Positions 31,511 to 41,356 of a DNA stretch of 64,000 bases are shown in pieces (the first letter of the stretch is position 1; each line of letters begins with the position of its first letter). Under the pieces are notes generated by a model. That model searched no databases and was not told the DNA's origin. It saw only the letters and a list, made by a program, of their open reading frames with translations. The DNA is from Lathyrus oleraceus (taxonomy: Eukaryota > Streptophyta > Magnoliopsida > Fabales > Fabaceae): positions 32,732,699 through 32,796,698 of the forward strand of contig NC_066581.1 of the NCBI RefSeq assembly GCF_024323335.1, in the 5' to 3' direction. The position numbers and the translations under genes were made by a program.

Positions 31511-33538
31511 ATGGAAAGCCTACAGGCAGAGCTCGCCGAGATGAAGATTCGCATGAATCAATTCATGGATTTGGTTCAAGGGGTGGCTCAAGGACAGCAG
31601 GAGCTTAGATTGTTGGTGCAGAGGGATCCTCCTATTACTCAACCGGAGACGTTGGCTGATCCTCCAGCTGGAGAGGCTAATGGACCCAATGGACCAGGGC
31701 CTATCCCAATCCTACATGTCACCTCCGGTCAACAACCCATTCAGGATGGTCAGGATGATCAGTTCCCCTTGCTTCAGGAAGACTTTGGCATGGACCCCAT
31801 GTTTAGAAGATTGGAAGAAAGGTTGAAGACAGTGGAAGGACAGAATCCTATGGGAGTAGATGTTGCTGACTTGGGGCTGGTCCCAGGTGTGAGGGTGCCA
31901 CCGAAATTCAAGGTCCCGATATTCGACAAATACAATGGCAGCTCTTGCCCCAAAACTCACGTGCAAGCCTATTTCCGTAAAATGGTTGCATACTCTGATG
32001 ACGAGAAGCTACTTATGTACTTCTTCCAGGATAGCCTAGCTGGGGCATCCTTGGAATGGTATATGAGGTTGGACAGAGCCCACATCCGTTGCTGGAGGGA
32101 TTTGGCAGAGGCTTTCGTGAAGCAGTATCAGTATAATGCAGACATGGCTCCGGACAGAACTCAACTTCAGAATCTGTCTCTTAAAAGCAATGAGTGCTTC
32201 AGGGAATACGCTCAACGCTGGAGGGATACAGCTTCCCGTGTTCAGCCTCCTATGTTGGAAAAGGAAATGGCCAACATGTTCATGAATACTCTGCCCGGAC
32301 CTTACTTGGAGCGTCTGGTGGGGTGCAATGCATCCAACTTTGCTGATGTGGTCTCTACTGGAGAAAGGGTGGAGAATTACCTAAAGACATACAAGATACA
32401 GAGTGGAGGTGGATCCTCATCAGGGGTGAAGAAGCCGTTCATTCAGGGACAGAAGAGGAGAGAAGGGGATGCAAATGCCATATCTTCTTATCAGAACAGG
32501 GATAACCGGAGGAATAACTTTCAGAATTATCATCAGCAACCGTATGTTGCGGCTGTGACCATTCCAGTTGTAGCACCACTACAACAACAACAATCACAAC
32601 GTCAACCAGCTCAGTATCAACATCAGCAACAACCGGGTAACAGACCCGCTTATCAACAGAGGCAAAGGATGATGGACCGGCGTTTCGACACCCTTCCAAT
32701 GTCGTACGCCCAGTTGCTTTCTAGTCTTCAACAACTACAACTTGTGCAATTACGCACTCTGGCTCCTCCTGTTGGTAGACTTCCGGTGGGTTACGACGCC
32801 AACGCTAGGTGTAGCTTCCACTCTGGGGCACCTGGCCACAATATTGAGAACTGCAAAGCTTTTAAGCACGTAGTTCAGGACCTCATAGATTCAAAGGCCA
32901 TCGACCTTGCACCAGCTCCGAATGTCGTCAACAATCCCATGCCCCAGCATGGTGGTGCGAACGTTAATTTGGTAGAGGGAGTAGCCAAGTCCATTAAGGA
33001 TGTGTTGAAGTTGAAGACTCCATTGTTGGATATCAAAGGATGCTTGCTGAAGGCCGACGTTTTCCCCGGTTGTGGGAAGGGTTGTTTGGATTGTGCTACT
33101 CAGGGCGGAGGTTGTTTGAAGCTACAGCAAGGTATCCAGGCCTTGCTCGACAAAGGTATCCTCCAGGTTGAGGGTTTGTCTGTCCAAGAGTCTGTGGAAG
33201 AGGTTAAAGCGGGTGCCTCTATCTCATCCTTTAAGCAGGCACGGGCCGTGGTGGATTCGGGTGTTGCTCCCGGTTGGGGGCGTCTGTTGGAATTACCAGT
33301 GAAAGAAGATAAGTTCGGGATTGGGTATCAGCCAGTTTTGACTTCTACAACACTTCAGGGGCCGATCACTTTCTCCAGTGCTGGCATCATTCAGTATGGT
33401 CAAGTCTCTGCAGTCAACGAAGAAGATGGGGATAGTGATTGTGACATTGACAACTGGGTGCGTCCGAGGATCCCGGGTGAAGTCATCAACAATTGGTCTT
33501 CTGAAGAGATTATCCAAGTCACTCTTCTTGAAGAGTAA
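31511..33538 (+). CDS. gag: Gag polyprotein of element G, protease deleted in frame
   Basis: Uninterrupted 675-residue frame. Order: N-terminal helix (MESLQAELAEMKIRMNQFMD); capsid-type Retrotrans_gag region (about residues 130-300: DKYNGSSCPKTHVQAYF, LLMYFFQDSLAGASLEWY, VKQYQYNADMAPDRTQLQ); a Q-rich linker (about 340-385); zinc knuckle C434-x2-H437-x5-H443-x4-C448; second Cys cluster C521-x3-C525-x2-C528-x6-C535; then a junction near residue 563 to the conserved tail (SISSFKQARAVVDSG, KFGIGYQPV). The aspartic protease present in F between these two points (VDTGSS motif) is absent, and the join keeps the frame. The protein could form particles but cannot mature itself. The stop TAA is part of the GTAA donor of the next intron. 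Confidence 0.93.
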   Translation: MESLQAELAEMKIRMNQFMDLVQGVAQGQQELRLLVQRDPPITQPETLADPPAGEANGPNGPGPIPILHVTSGQQPIQDGQDDQFPLLQEDFGMDPMFRRLEERLKTVEGQNPMGVDVADLGLVPGVRVPPKFKVPIFDKYNGSSCPKTHVQAYFRKMVAYSDDEKLLMYFFQDSLAGASLEWYMRLDRAHIRCWRDLAEAFVKQYQYNADMAPDRTQLQNLSLKSNECFREYAQRWRDTASRVQPPMLEKEMANMFMNTLPGPYLERLVGCNASNFADVVSTGERVENYLKTYKIQSGGGSSSGVKKPFIQGQKRREGDANAISSYQNRDNRRNNFQNYHQQPYVAAVTIPVVAPLQQQQSQRQPAQYQHQQQPGNRPAYQQRQRMMDRRFDTLPMSYAQLLSSLQQLQLVQLRTLAPPVGRLPVGYDANARCSFHSGAPGHNIENCKAFKHVVQDLIDSKAIDLAPAPNVVNNPMPQHGGANVNLVEGVAKSIKDVLKLKTPLLDIKGCLLKADVFPGCGKGCLDCATQGGGCLKLQQGIQALLDKGILQVEGLSVQESVEEVKAGASISSFKQARAVVDSGVAPGWGRLLELPVKEDKFGIGYQPVLTSTTLQGPITFSSAGIIQYGQVSAVNEEDGDSDCDIDNWVRPRIPGEVINNWSSEEIIQVTLLEE

Positions 33539-33782
33539 TTTTCTTTGTTTATTCATGCATATCCAAGTCTTACGTTCCGCCCAGGGCGTAATGACTCATT
33601 GTGGGGCCCATCTATGTGACACTTGCATTTTTATCATAAATAAAGGACGTATTTTTGCATTCAAATATTTCGTTCCCTGTCTTTCTATTTTTGCAGTTTT
33701 TCAAAATAAAAAAAAATGGCAATGTTTTGTTTAGTTTTCACTTCTTGTTCACACTCACAAACACATGCCATCACTCATGCAG
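33535..33782 (+). other. Putative pro-RT intron of element G
   Basis: GA|GTAATT at 33,535 overlaps the gag stop; acceptor CACTCATGCAG ends at 33,782; 248 nt, AT-rich. Phase matches on the two sides. Confidence 0.7.
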
Positions 33783-36700
33783 ATGCACAACACCGGATCC
33801 TATTGATAACGGTTTTGCTATGGCTCGCTTCGACTTTGAAAATCCAATCTTTCAAGCTGAAGAAGAGGGTGATGAAGATTGTGAACTCCCTGAAGAACTT
33901 ACCAGGTTATTAAAACAGGAAGAAATGGTTATTCAACCGCATCAAGAGTCTGTTGAAGTGATTAATCTCGGCACCGAAGACGCCAAGAGAGAAATCAAAA
34001 TAGGGGCTGTTTTGGGAGATGATGTGAAGAAAGGGCTGATTGAATTGCTGCAAGAATACGTTGACATCTTCGCCTGGTCTTATCAGGACATGCCTGGGCT
34101 GGACACAGACATCGTGGTACACCGCTTGCCTCTCAAAGAAGGTTGTCCTCCGGTCAAGCAGAAGCTCAGAAGAACAAGACCAGAGATGGCTGTCAAGATA
34201 AAGGAAGAAGTGCAAAAACAGTTGGATGCAGGGTTTCTAGCAGTCACCAATTATCCGCCATGGGTTGCAAACATCGTCCCAGTACCTAAGAAGGATGGAA
34301 AGGTACGGATGTGTGTCGACTACCGGGATCTGAACAGAGCTAGCCCTAAAGATGATTTCCCATTACCTCACATCGACGTTTTGGTGGATAATACAGCTCA
34401 GTTCTCGGTATTCTCCTTCATGGATGGCTTTTCTGGCTATAACCAAATCAAGATGGCACCAGAGGACATGGAAAAGACAACTTTCATAACCCCATGGGGC
34501 ACTTTCTGCTACAAGGTGATGCCGTTTGGTCTGAAAAATGCTGAAGCAACATATCAACGAGCTATGGTAACTTTGTTCCATGATATGATTCATCATGAAA
34601 TCGAGGTTTATGTTGATGATATGATTGCCAAATCTCAGACAGAAGAAGAACATTTGTTGAATTTGCAGAAACTGTTTGAGCGTTTGAGGAAATTCAAACT
34701 GAGACTTAATCCGAATAAGTGCACTTTCGGGGTGAGATCGGGAAAATTGCTGGGTTTTAATGTTAGCAGAAAAGGGATTGAGGTGGATCCTGACAAAGTG
34801 AAAGCAATACAGGAAATGCCTGAGCCAAGAACAGAGAAGCAAGTCCGTAGTTTCTTAGGGAGGTTGAACTACATTGCAAGGTTCATCTCTCACCTAACAA
34901 CCACGTGTGAGCCAATTTTCAAATTGTTGAGGAAAGATCAGGCTATCAGGTGGAATGAAGATTGTCAAAGGGCTTTCGAGAAGATAAAAGAGTATCTACA
35001 GAAACCTCCAATCCTTATACCTCCAGTTCCTGGGAGACCTCTGATAATGTACCTGTCAGTGACCGAGAACTCGATGGGGTGTGTATTGGGACAGCATGAC
35101 GAGTCTGGTCGAAAGAGCATGCCATATACTACCTTAGCAAAAAGTTTACCGACTGTGAAGTCAAATATTCGCAGCTTGAGAAAACTTGCTGTGCTTTGGC
35201 CTGGGCTACTCGCCGACTGAGGCAGTATATGTTGAACCATACTACCTTGTTGATTTCTAAGATGGATCCAGTGAAATACATATTCGAGAAGCCAGCTCTC
35301 ACCGGAAGGGTCGCTCGTTGGCAAATGATTTTAACAGAGTATGATATTCAGTACACGTCACAGAAGGCCATCAAAGGGAGTATTCTGTCAGACTACCTTG
35401 CCGAGCAACCGATTGATGATTATGAGCCAATGAAGTTTGAATTCCCTGATGAAGACATCATGTTCCTCAAGATAAAAGACTGTGAAGAGCCAGTTGTTGA
35501 GGAGGGACCTGATCCAAACGAAAAGTGGACTTTGTTGTTTGATGGGGCTGTCAATGCTAGAGGTAGTGGAATTGGCGCTGTCATTACTACTCCGAAGGGT
35601 GCCCACATGCCTTTCACCGCTCGTTTGACTTTTGAGTGCACAAATAATGAAGCTGAGTACGAGGCCTGTATCTTGGGTATTGAGCAAGCCATTGATCTGA
35701 GAATCAAGACTCTGGACATCTCCGGAGATTCAGCTCTGGTGATCAATCAAGTGAATGGTGATTGGAATACTCTCCAGCCCACTCTGGTCCCCTACAGAGA
35801 TTACACGAGAAGACTTTGGACTTTCTTCACAATGGTAAAATTGTATCATATACCTCGTGATGAGAACCAGATGGCAGACGCACTTGCTACTCTATCCTCC
35901 ATGATCAAGGTAATTCGCTGGAACCATGCTCCCAGGATCGATGTGATGCGCCTTGACAGGGCCGCGTATGTGTTTGCTGCTGAACTGGTAGTCGATGACA
36001 AGCCCTGGTATCACGATATCAAGTGCTTTCTGAAGAATCAAGAGTACCCTGCAGGGGCATCCAACAATGACAGAAAGACTTTGAGAAGATTGGCAGGCAG
36101 TTTCTTCTTGAACAAAGACGATGTGTTGTATAAGAGGAACTTCGACATGGTTTTGCTCAGATGCGTGGACAGACACGAGGCGGACATGTTAATGCAGGAA
36201 GTTCATGAAGGTTCCTTCGGTACTCACGCCGGCGGACATGCAATGGCTAAGAAATTGTTGAGATAAATGCCAGATTTATGCTGATAAGGTGCATGTACCG
36301 CCGAATCCTCTGAATGTGATGTCTTCGCCGTGGCCGTTTGCCATGTGGGGCATTGACATGATTGGAAAGATTGAGCCGACTGCTTCCAATGGGCATCGCT
36401 TCATCCTTGTTGCCATCGACTATTTCACCAAGTGGGTCGAGGCAGCGTCGTTCGCGAATGTCACCAGACATGTGGTTGCCCGTTTCATCAAGAAAGAAAT
36501 CATTTGTCGCTATGGGATTCCCGAAAGAATCATTACTGATAATGGTTCTAATCTCAACAACAAAATGATGAAGGAGTTGTGTCAGAACTTCAACATTCAG
36601 CATCACAATTCTTCCCCTTACCGCCCTAAGATGAACGGCGCTGTTGAGGCGGCAAATAAGAACATAAAGAAGATTGTGCAGAAGATGGTCGTCACGTACA

Positions 36701-37197
36701 GAGATTGGCATGAGATGCTACCTTTCGCCTTGCATGGGTACCGCACTTCAGTACGTACATCGACCGGGGCAACCCCTTACTCCCTTGTGTATGGTATGGA
36801 AGCAGTCCTACCTGTTGAAGTGGAGATTCCTTCTCTAAGAGTCTTGTTGGATGTCAAGTTAGACGAAGCCGAATGGATTCGGACAAGGTTCAATGAGTTG
36901 ACTCTTATCGAAGAGAAGCGAATGGCAGCCATTTGTCATGGGCAGTTGTATCAGGGTCGGATGAAGAGAGCCTTTGATCAGAAAGTGCGTCCCCGTTGTT
37001 TCCAAGTTGGAGATTTAGTTTTGAAAAGGATCCTTCCTCCTCAGACAGATCACAGGGGCAAGTGGACTCCTAACTATGATGGACCGTATATTGTCACCAA
37101 GGTTTTTGATGGTGGGGCTTTAATGCTTGCAACTATGGATGGTGAAAACTTCACTTCCCCTGTGAACTCAGACGCAGTTAAAAAATACTTCGCATAA
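33783..37197 (+). pseudogene. pol: pol of element G: RT, RNase H, integrase; frameshift and integrase deletion
   Basis: RT is intact through VPVPKKDGKVRMCVDYRDLN, FSFMDGFSGYNQI, WGTFCYKVMPFGLKN and YVDDM (from 34,609). A single-base deletion near 35,113-35,117 (GTCGAAAGAGC where F has GTCGAAAAGAGC) shifts the frame; the protein continues in the next frame at 35,196-36,266 with complete RNase H motifs (LLFDGAVN, AEYEAC, GDSALVINQ, ADALA). At 36,263 the frame ends after AKKLLR. About 25 residues of the integrase HHCC finger are missing, including the first Cys of the CxxC pair, and the protein resumes at CQIYADKVH (about 36,270). The integrase core is otherwise complete (GIDMIG, TDNGS, VEAANK) and ends properly at 37,197 (VNSDAVKKYFA). 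Neither RNase H nor integrase can be made as part of one Pol protein. Confidence 0.93.
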
Positions 37198-37207
37198 AAT
37201 AGACCCG

Positions 37208-37400
37208 CTGGACAGCAAAAAGAATAGTCCAGGCAAAAAATGGGCATCCCGACGAACCAAGAAAATGAAAAGGTTCGGGCAAAAATTAGGGACAAAAATA
37301 AAAAAAAAAGATTGTACACCCGGTAAGTTGAAAACCTGAAAAGGCAACTTAGGCAAAAATGGGTATCCCGGTGGATTGAAAACCCGAAAAGGGCGATCCA
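37208..37400 (+). other. Hairpin array after pol, element G (four units)
   Basis: CTGGAC/GTCCAG (37,208-37,213 with 37,227-37,232); CGAACC/GGTTCG (37,253-37,258 with 37,272-37,277); TAAGTTG/CAACTTA (37,324-37,330 with 37,345-37,351, inner CC-TGAAAA-GG); TGGAT/ATCCA (37,372-37,376 with 37,396-37,400, inner CCC-GAAAA-GGG). Each is followed by GGCAAAAA or GGCAAAAG. Confidence 0.75.
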
Positions 37401-38495
37401 GGCAAAAGTTAGGGATTAAGCGAATGACTGCGTTCTGAGTAGTTTTGAATCTCATCTCATGTCGATGACTCGAAATTTTTGAAGGATAGGAAACAGTCCA
37501 ATCACTCTTTCAGAAAGCTGATCATCTGGAGGATCTTGAAGACGGGCAAGTCATAGCAGAATTGGAACCCAATAGAAATCCATTTCACATTGCCATTAGA
37601 TTAATTTCTGTTTTTATCTATTGTGCGATTACCTCTTTCCAGGGATTGCTTCCTGATGTAAATGCCTATTCAGAGGCCATTCAATCAATAAAATCATGTT
37701 ATTCAGTATATCTCTGTTTTCATTTTCATTTTACTGTTTTGTTTGCAAAAATGACGTCCGAATTTTTGATAAACATTGCATCATGACACATAAGGGCTTT
37801 ACAGGTACATGCTTAATAAACATTTAAAATTGCTGTAAATTTTAAGTGCTTTGGATCGTCTATTCAGAACAGATACCCTCGGGGTATTCCATTAAAATCC
37901 CCTGCGGACGATCGTGAATATCTTCCCTAGTGAAGTCACCAACAGACAAATTCGGTGTCTTATCCCTGCAGAGCTGATCAGAGCGTTGGATTCTTCAATC
38001 CCCAGCAGTTTCTCACCACCGCACTTCCCCAAGCGGTTGTTTCAGGACATACACTCCCCAGCGGAGTTGACAGTGCCAGACCGTATCTTCTCAGCAGAAG
38101 TGGCTGCTCCTTAGAGTTCGATGCCAGATCGATAATCCCAATGCCAGATCCATGGTTTCTTTCCTTGAAGCAGAACCTCGGTACCGTATCAGTGTTTGCT
38201 CCCCCTGCTGAGTCATCTCTCGCAAATCGTGGTTGCCAGAACCATTGTAGCTTTCCTCAGAAGCAGGCTTCCAATGCCATTCTTTCCCCGATCAGAGTCT
38301 CGGTATGGCCAAAACACCGCATGGCTAGTCATCTCCCCACAGAGTTCTTTGCGCTGTGCATCTCCAACAGCCTTGCCAGGGTCCAGAAGATGGTGATCAT
38401 TTCCCCAGTAGATCCCCTTGTCTCAGCTTGGCATTCTACCCAGCATTTCGCATCCCTGCATGTAGAATCATATTGCATTGCATCCCTCCCAAATC

Positions 38496-38528
38496 GCGTA
38501 GCATTTCCATTTTCATGGAGCATTACGC
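38496..38528 (+). other. Conserved two-stem hairpin in G 3' UTR
   Basis: GCGTA / TACGC outer stem and TCCAT / ATGGA inner stem with loop TTTC. Flanks (CATTGCATCC before, CATTGAAAAATTCAAACATA after) are also conserved in F and E. Confidence 0.75.
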
Positions 38529-38725
38529 CATTGAAAAATTCAAACATACGCATGTAAGCATAAAACACTCTCGGTATCCCAAGTGATAAGCTAGAAGTTG
38601 TTTCCAGTACTCAGACTGAATATTGTTCATGACTTACCTTTGTTATCCCCAGCAAGTGTCATTGGCCCATGCGCCGCCTCTATCATCATTCTCTATCTCT
38701 GCCGATACTGATAGGCATGAGTTTT

Positions 38726-39115
38726 CCGGTATCCAGACCGAAGTGGCATTCAGGCCAGTTTTCCCGGTATTCAGATCGAAGTGGCATTCAGGCCAGTGTT
38801 CCGATATTCAGATCGAAGTGGCATTCAGGCCAGTTTTCCGGTATCCAGACCGAAGTGGCGTTCAGGCCAGTTGTCCGATGTTCAGATCGAAGAAGTTTCT
38901 GACGATCAGGTCGATACAACTTGTGGTGTTCAGGCCAGTGTTCCGATATTCAGATCGAAGTGGCATTCAGGCCAGTTTTCCCGGTATCCAGACCGAAGTG
39001 GCATTCAGGCCAATGTTCAGGTATTCAGACCGAAGTGGCATTCAGGCCAGTTTTCCGATGTTCAGATCGAAGTCATCTCCAGTATTCAGACTGATGAGCG
39101 GCATTCAGGCCATGG
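38726..39115 (+). repeat. 37-38-bp minisatellite in G 3' UTR
   Basis: About nine copies of GTGGCATTCAGGCCAGTTTT followed by CCGGTATTCAGATCGAA. The same monomer is at 47,180-47,440 in F. Confidence 0.92.
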
Positions 39116-39358
39116 TTATTTCTGTGTTACCATTTATTTTGGTATTCAAGTTAACATTCTTTGTCGGTATTCAGACTGACTTTCACCATACCGGACGGAT
39201 TCTTCCTTCAAGACCACCTCTTTGCCGATTCTGACAGGCATTGTTACTTCACTTTACTGCAGTGCAATTTTTTGGGCTTTTATTGTATTCAATCCCTTGA
39301 TACCTCTAAAGTGCGAAAGCCACTGCTATCTTCTTTCCAGGTCTCCAGTTGATTGAAT

Positions 39359-39367
39359 AGGGGCAGC
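39359..39367 (+). other. Polypurine tract of element G
   Basis: AGGGGCAGC directly before the 3' LTR, preceded by GATTGAAT as in F and E. Confidence 0.9.
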
Positions 39368-41351
39368 TGTAACACCCCAAAATTTGCCCTCCTCATTTCA
39401 TGCATTCACTTTTTAGGTCATTTAGCATTTCATACCACATTGCATCATGTCAATCGGGATTAGCTCCAAGAAGCTCGGACGTCATCCAGGACACTTTATG
39501 GGTTTTATTCAAATGATCGGTCAACACAAGGAAAAGACTTGAGGTACTGCCAACAGGGCCAGATAGGGCCTATTCACCGTACAAATCGCCAAGCTGGAAG
39601 AAGCGAGATTCTGCTGCTGAGCTGTCATGCTCGCTAGGCGAGCAGATGCTTCGCCTAGTGAAGAGTACTGTCATGCTCGCTAGGCGAGCAGATCCTTCGC
39701 TAGGCGAAGGACGCGCATTTCAGAATATCAGAAAAGTTTTGGGCCTGAGCTGTCCTCATTCAAAGCCCACAAGCTGCGAAATTTGGCCTATAAATACCAG
39801 AATAGTCAATGAAATAAACCCTGAACACTGGCTGAACAGAAAAGACCAGAGACTGGAGAAAGAAACCTAGGAACTACTCTGCAGCAACCTTCAGGCAGCT
39901 CTGAGAAGTTCACTCCGCCTCACACGAACCCTAGTACTACTTTGCAGATCCGGCCGTACCATTCAATCCTAATCAGTCTCTCTCATCAGGTATGCCTTTG
40001 TTCCTATTACCTTACGCCTTGAATTTGAATATTATGAATGTATGAGGTAACATCTGGTTTTGCCCATGGGTTTATATTTATGTATGAATATGCGTAACAA
40101 TACCATGAATGTTTTAATCATTTTCGTTTATGAGTTGGATACCACAGGGTTTCGGATCATAGAGATCGAATTGTTATCAAGGAGGAATCCAAAACCCGCA
40201 GGCCTTCGCTAGCCGCTTCGCTAGGCGAGCCTGTAGCGAAGCTTCGCTAAGCCTTCGCTAGGCGAAGCAGTCGCGAACGTGACAGTATCTGCTTTTTGTT
40301 CTGTTTTGTTCTAACCTGTTTTTGTGTTGCCATGGCATTGTTTTCCCTGGATCTCATCTTGTTTGTCTAACCTTTTTGTCGAGTTTTGTGAGGGCTCATA
40401 TGGCTTTCGAAGAGACACTCGCGTGGTTTCCCACTTTATTTGTGGGATACCCCCTGGAGTTTTATTCTGATTATTCGTGTTGACTGATTTCCTTTGACAG
40501 TCCAGCTGGAGACATTTCAGGGTTTCTTGCCCCTTTAACTGCTATAGCTTCGGATCTTTATCCGTGTGGTAATTTTTTCCCTTTCTCATACTTTATCGCT
40601 TTCTTAGCTGGAAGACCTCGATAGGAGGCAATGTTTGGGCCCCTTGGTGGCATTTTACTTTGAGATACATGTTTTGTGTTTTGTATTCATATCCTTGCAG
40701 GTAGCGCGGTTCCTTCGTCAAGGACTGCCTGTTTGCCCTCGAGCATCCCAAACCCTAAAACCCAAAGCAACACGTTTACTCCTTCTACTACAGGCGAGTA
40801 AGTCTCCGAAGGTCGAGCATCCGGTAGATTGCGTAGTGACGTCGTTCGTCCAAAACCCAATCCATAACCCCGTAGTTAGCCGAACTACGGCTTTCTCTGA
40901 TTCTCATTCCAGATGAGATACGTAGGCATAAGACGCGATGTCTTAGCGAGCACACATCCCCAACCCATAGGTCAGCCGAGCTACGAAGACTCTGATTCTC
41001 ATATTCAGATGAGATACGTATGCAGTGGATGCGACATCCGCGCGAGTCATTTCTCTTAACCTTTTTAGTAAATAAACACATTAGGTAAACCCGCACCCTT
41101 TAGACAAAAACTACAAAAGTGGATCCCGTAGAGTACTATGGATGCGTAGGGGTGCTAATACCTTCCCTTCGCATAACCGACTCCCGAACCCAAGATTTGG
41201 TTGCGAGACCCCGTCTTGCCCTTTCCTTTTTCAGGTTTACTTCGAGCGTTTCCTTTCCCTCCTTTGGGATGAATAACGCACGGTGGCGACTCTTCTGTCA
41301 TTCTCTTTCGCCGGTTGTTTTTTCGCGCACTGTATTTTTCAGGTTGCGACA
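39368..41351 (+). repeat. 3' LTR of element G (1,984 bp)
   Basis: Same length as the 5' LTR and about 99% identical by eye. Differences include the first 15 bases (CAAAATTTGCCC here, CAAATTTTTTCC in the 5' copy), GTGAAG/GCAAAG near 39,658 and scattered single substitutions. Carries the TATA box at 39,789, a donor-like site at 39,990 and the paired hairpins at 41,123-41,174. Confidence 0.95.
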
Positions 41352-41356
41352 GTGGG
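41352..41356 (+). other. Target-site duplication of G (right copy)
   Basis: GTGGG, identical to 28,277-28,281; also the first bases of the resumed F coding sequence. Confidence 0.95.

Larger units (their letters stand above)
37401..39358 (+). other. 3' UTR of element G (no gene)
   Basis: Noncoding. 37,560-37,780 matches F's 45,950-46,130 (TTTCACATTGCCATTAGAT region). 37,960-38,450 has repeated CCCCAGCGGAGTTG-like motifs complementary to the PBS. The conserved hairpin is at 38,496-38,528 and a minisatellite at 38,726-39,115. The end is nearly identical to F's, with ACCGGACGGATTCTTCC-like and GATTGAATAGGGG blocks. Confidence 0.85.
28282..41351 (+). mobile_element. Element G: complete Ogre-type insertion (13,070 bp) in F's protease region
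   Basis: Two LTRs of exactly 1,984 bp, PBS, polypurine tract and a 5-bp target duplication define both ends. The LTRs differ by only about 15-20 bases by eye (about 99% identity), so the insertion is young. Internally it lacks ORF1 and protease, has a pol frameshift and has lost part of the integrase zinc finger. Its internal region and 3' UTR are close to F's, but its LTR is different and much shorter. Confidence 0.97.

Noticed and set aside
38726..39115. Short direct repeats resembling a CRISPR array
   Set aside because: The 37-38-bp units abut without unique spacers, and the context is a plant retrotransposon 3' UTR; it is a minisatellite.
38623..39234. 203-codon ORF in G's 3' UTR
   Set aside because: The minisatellite is read in several frames at once; it has no protein family and the frame is not shared with F's array.
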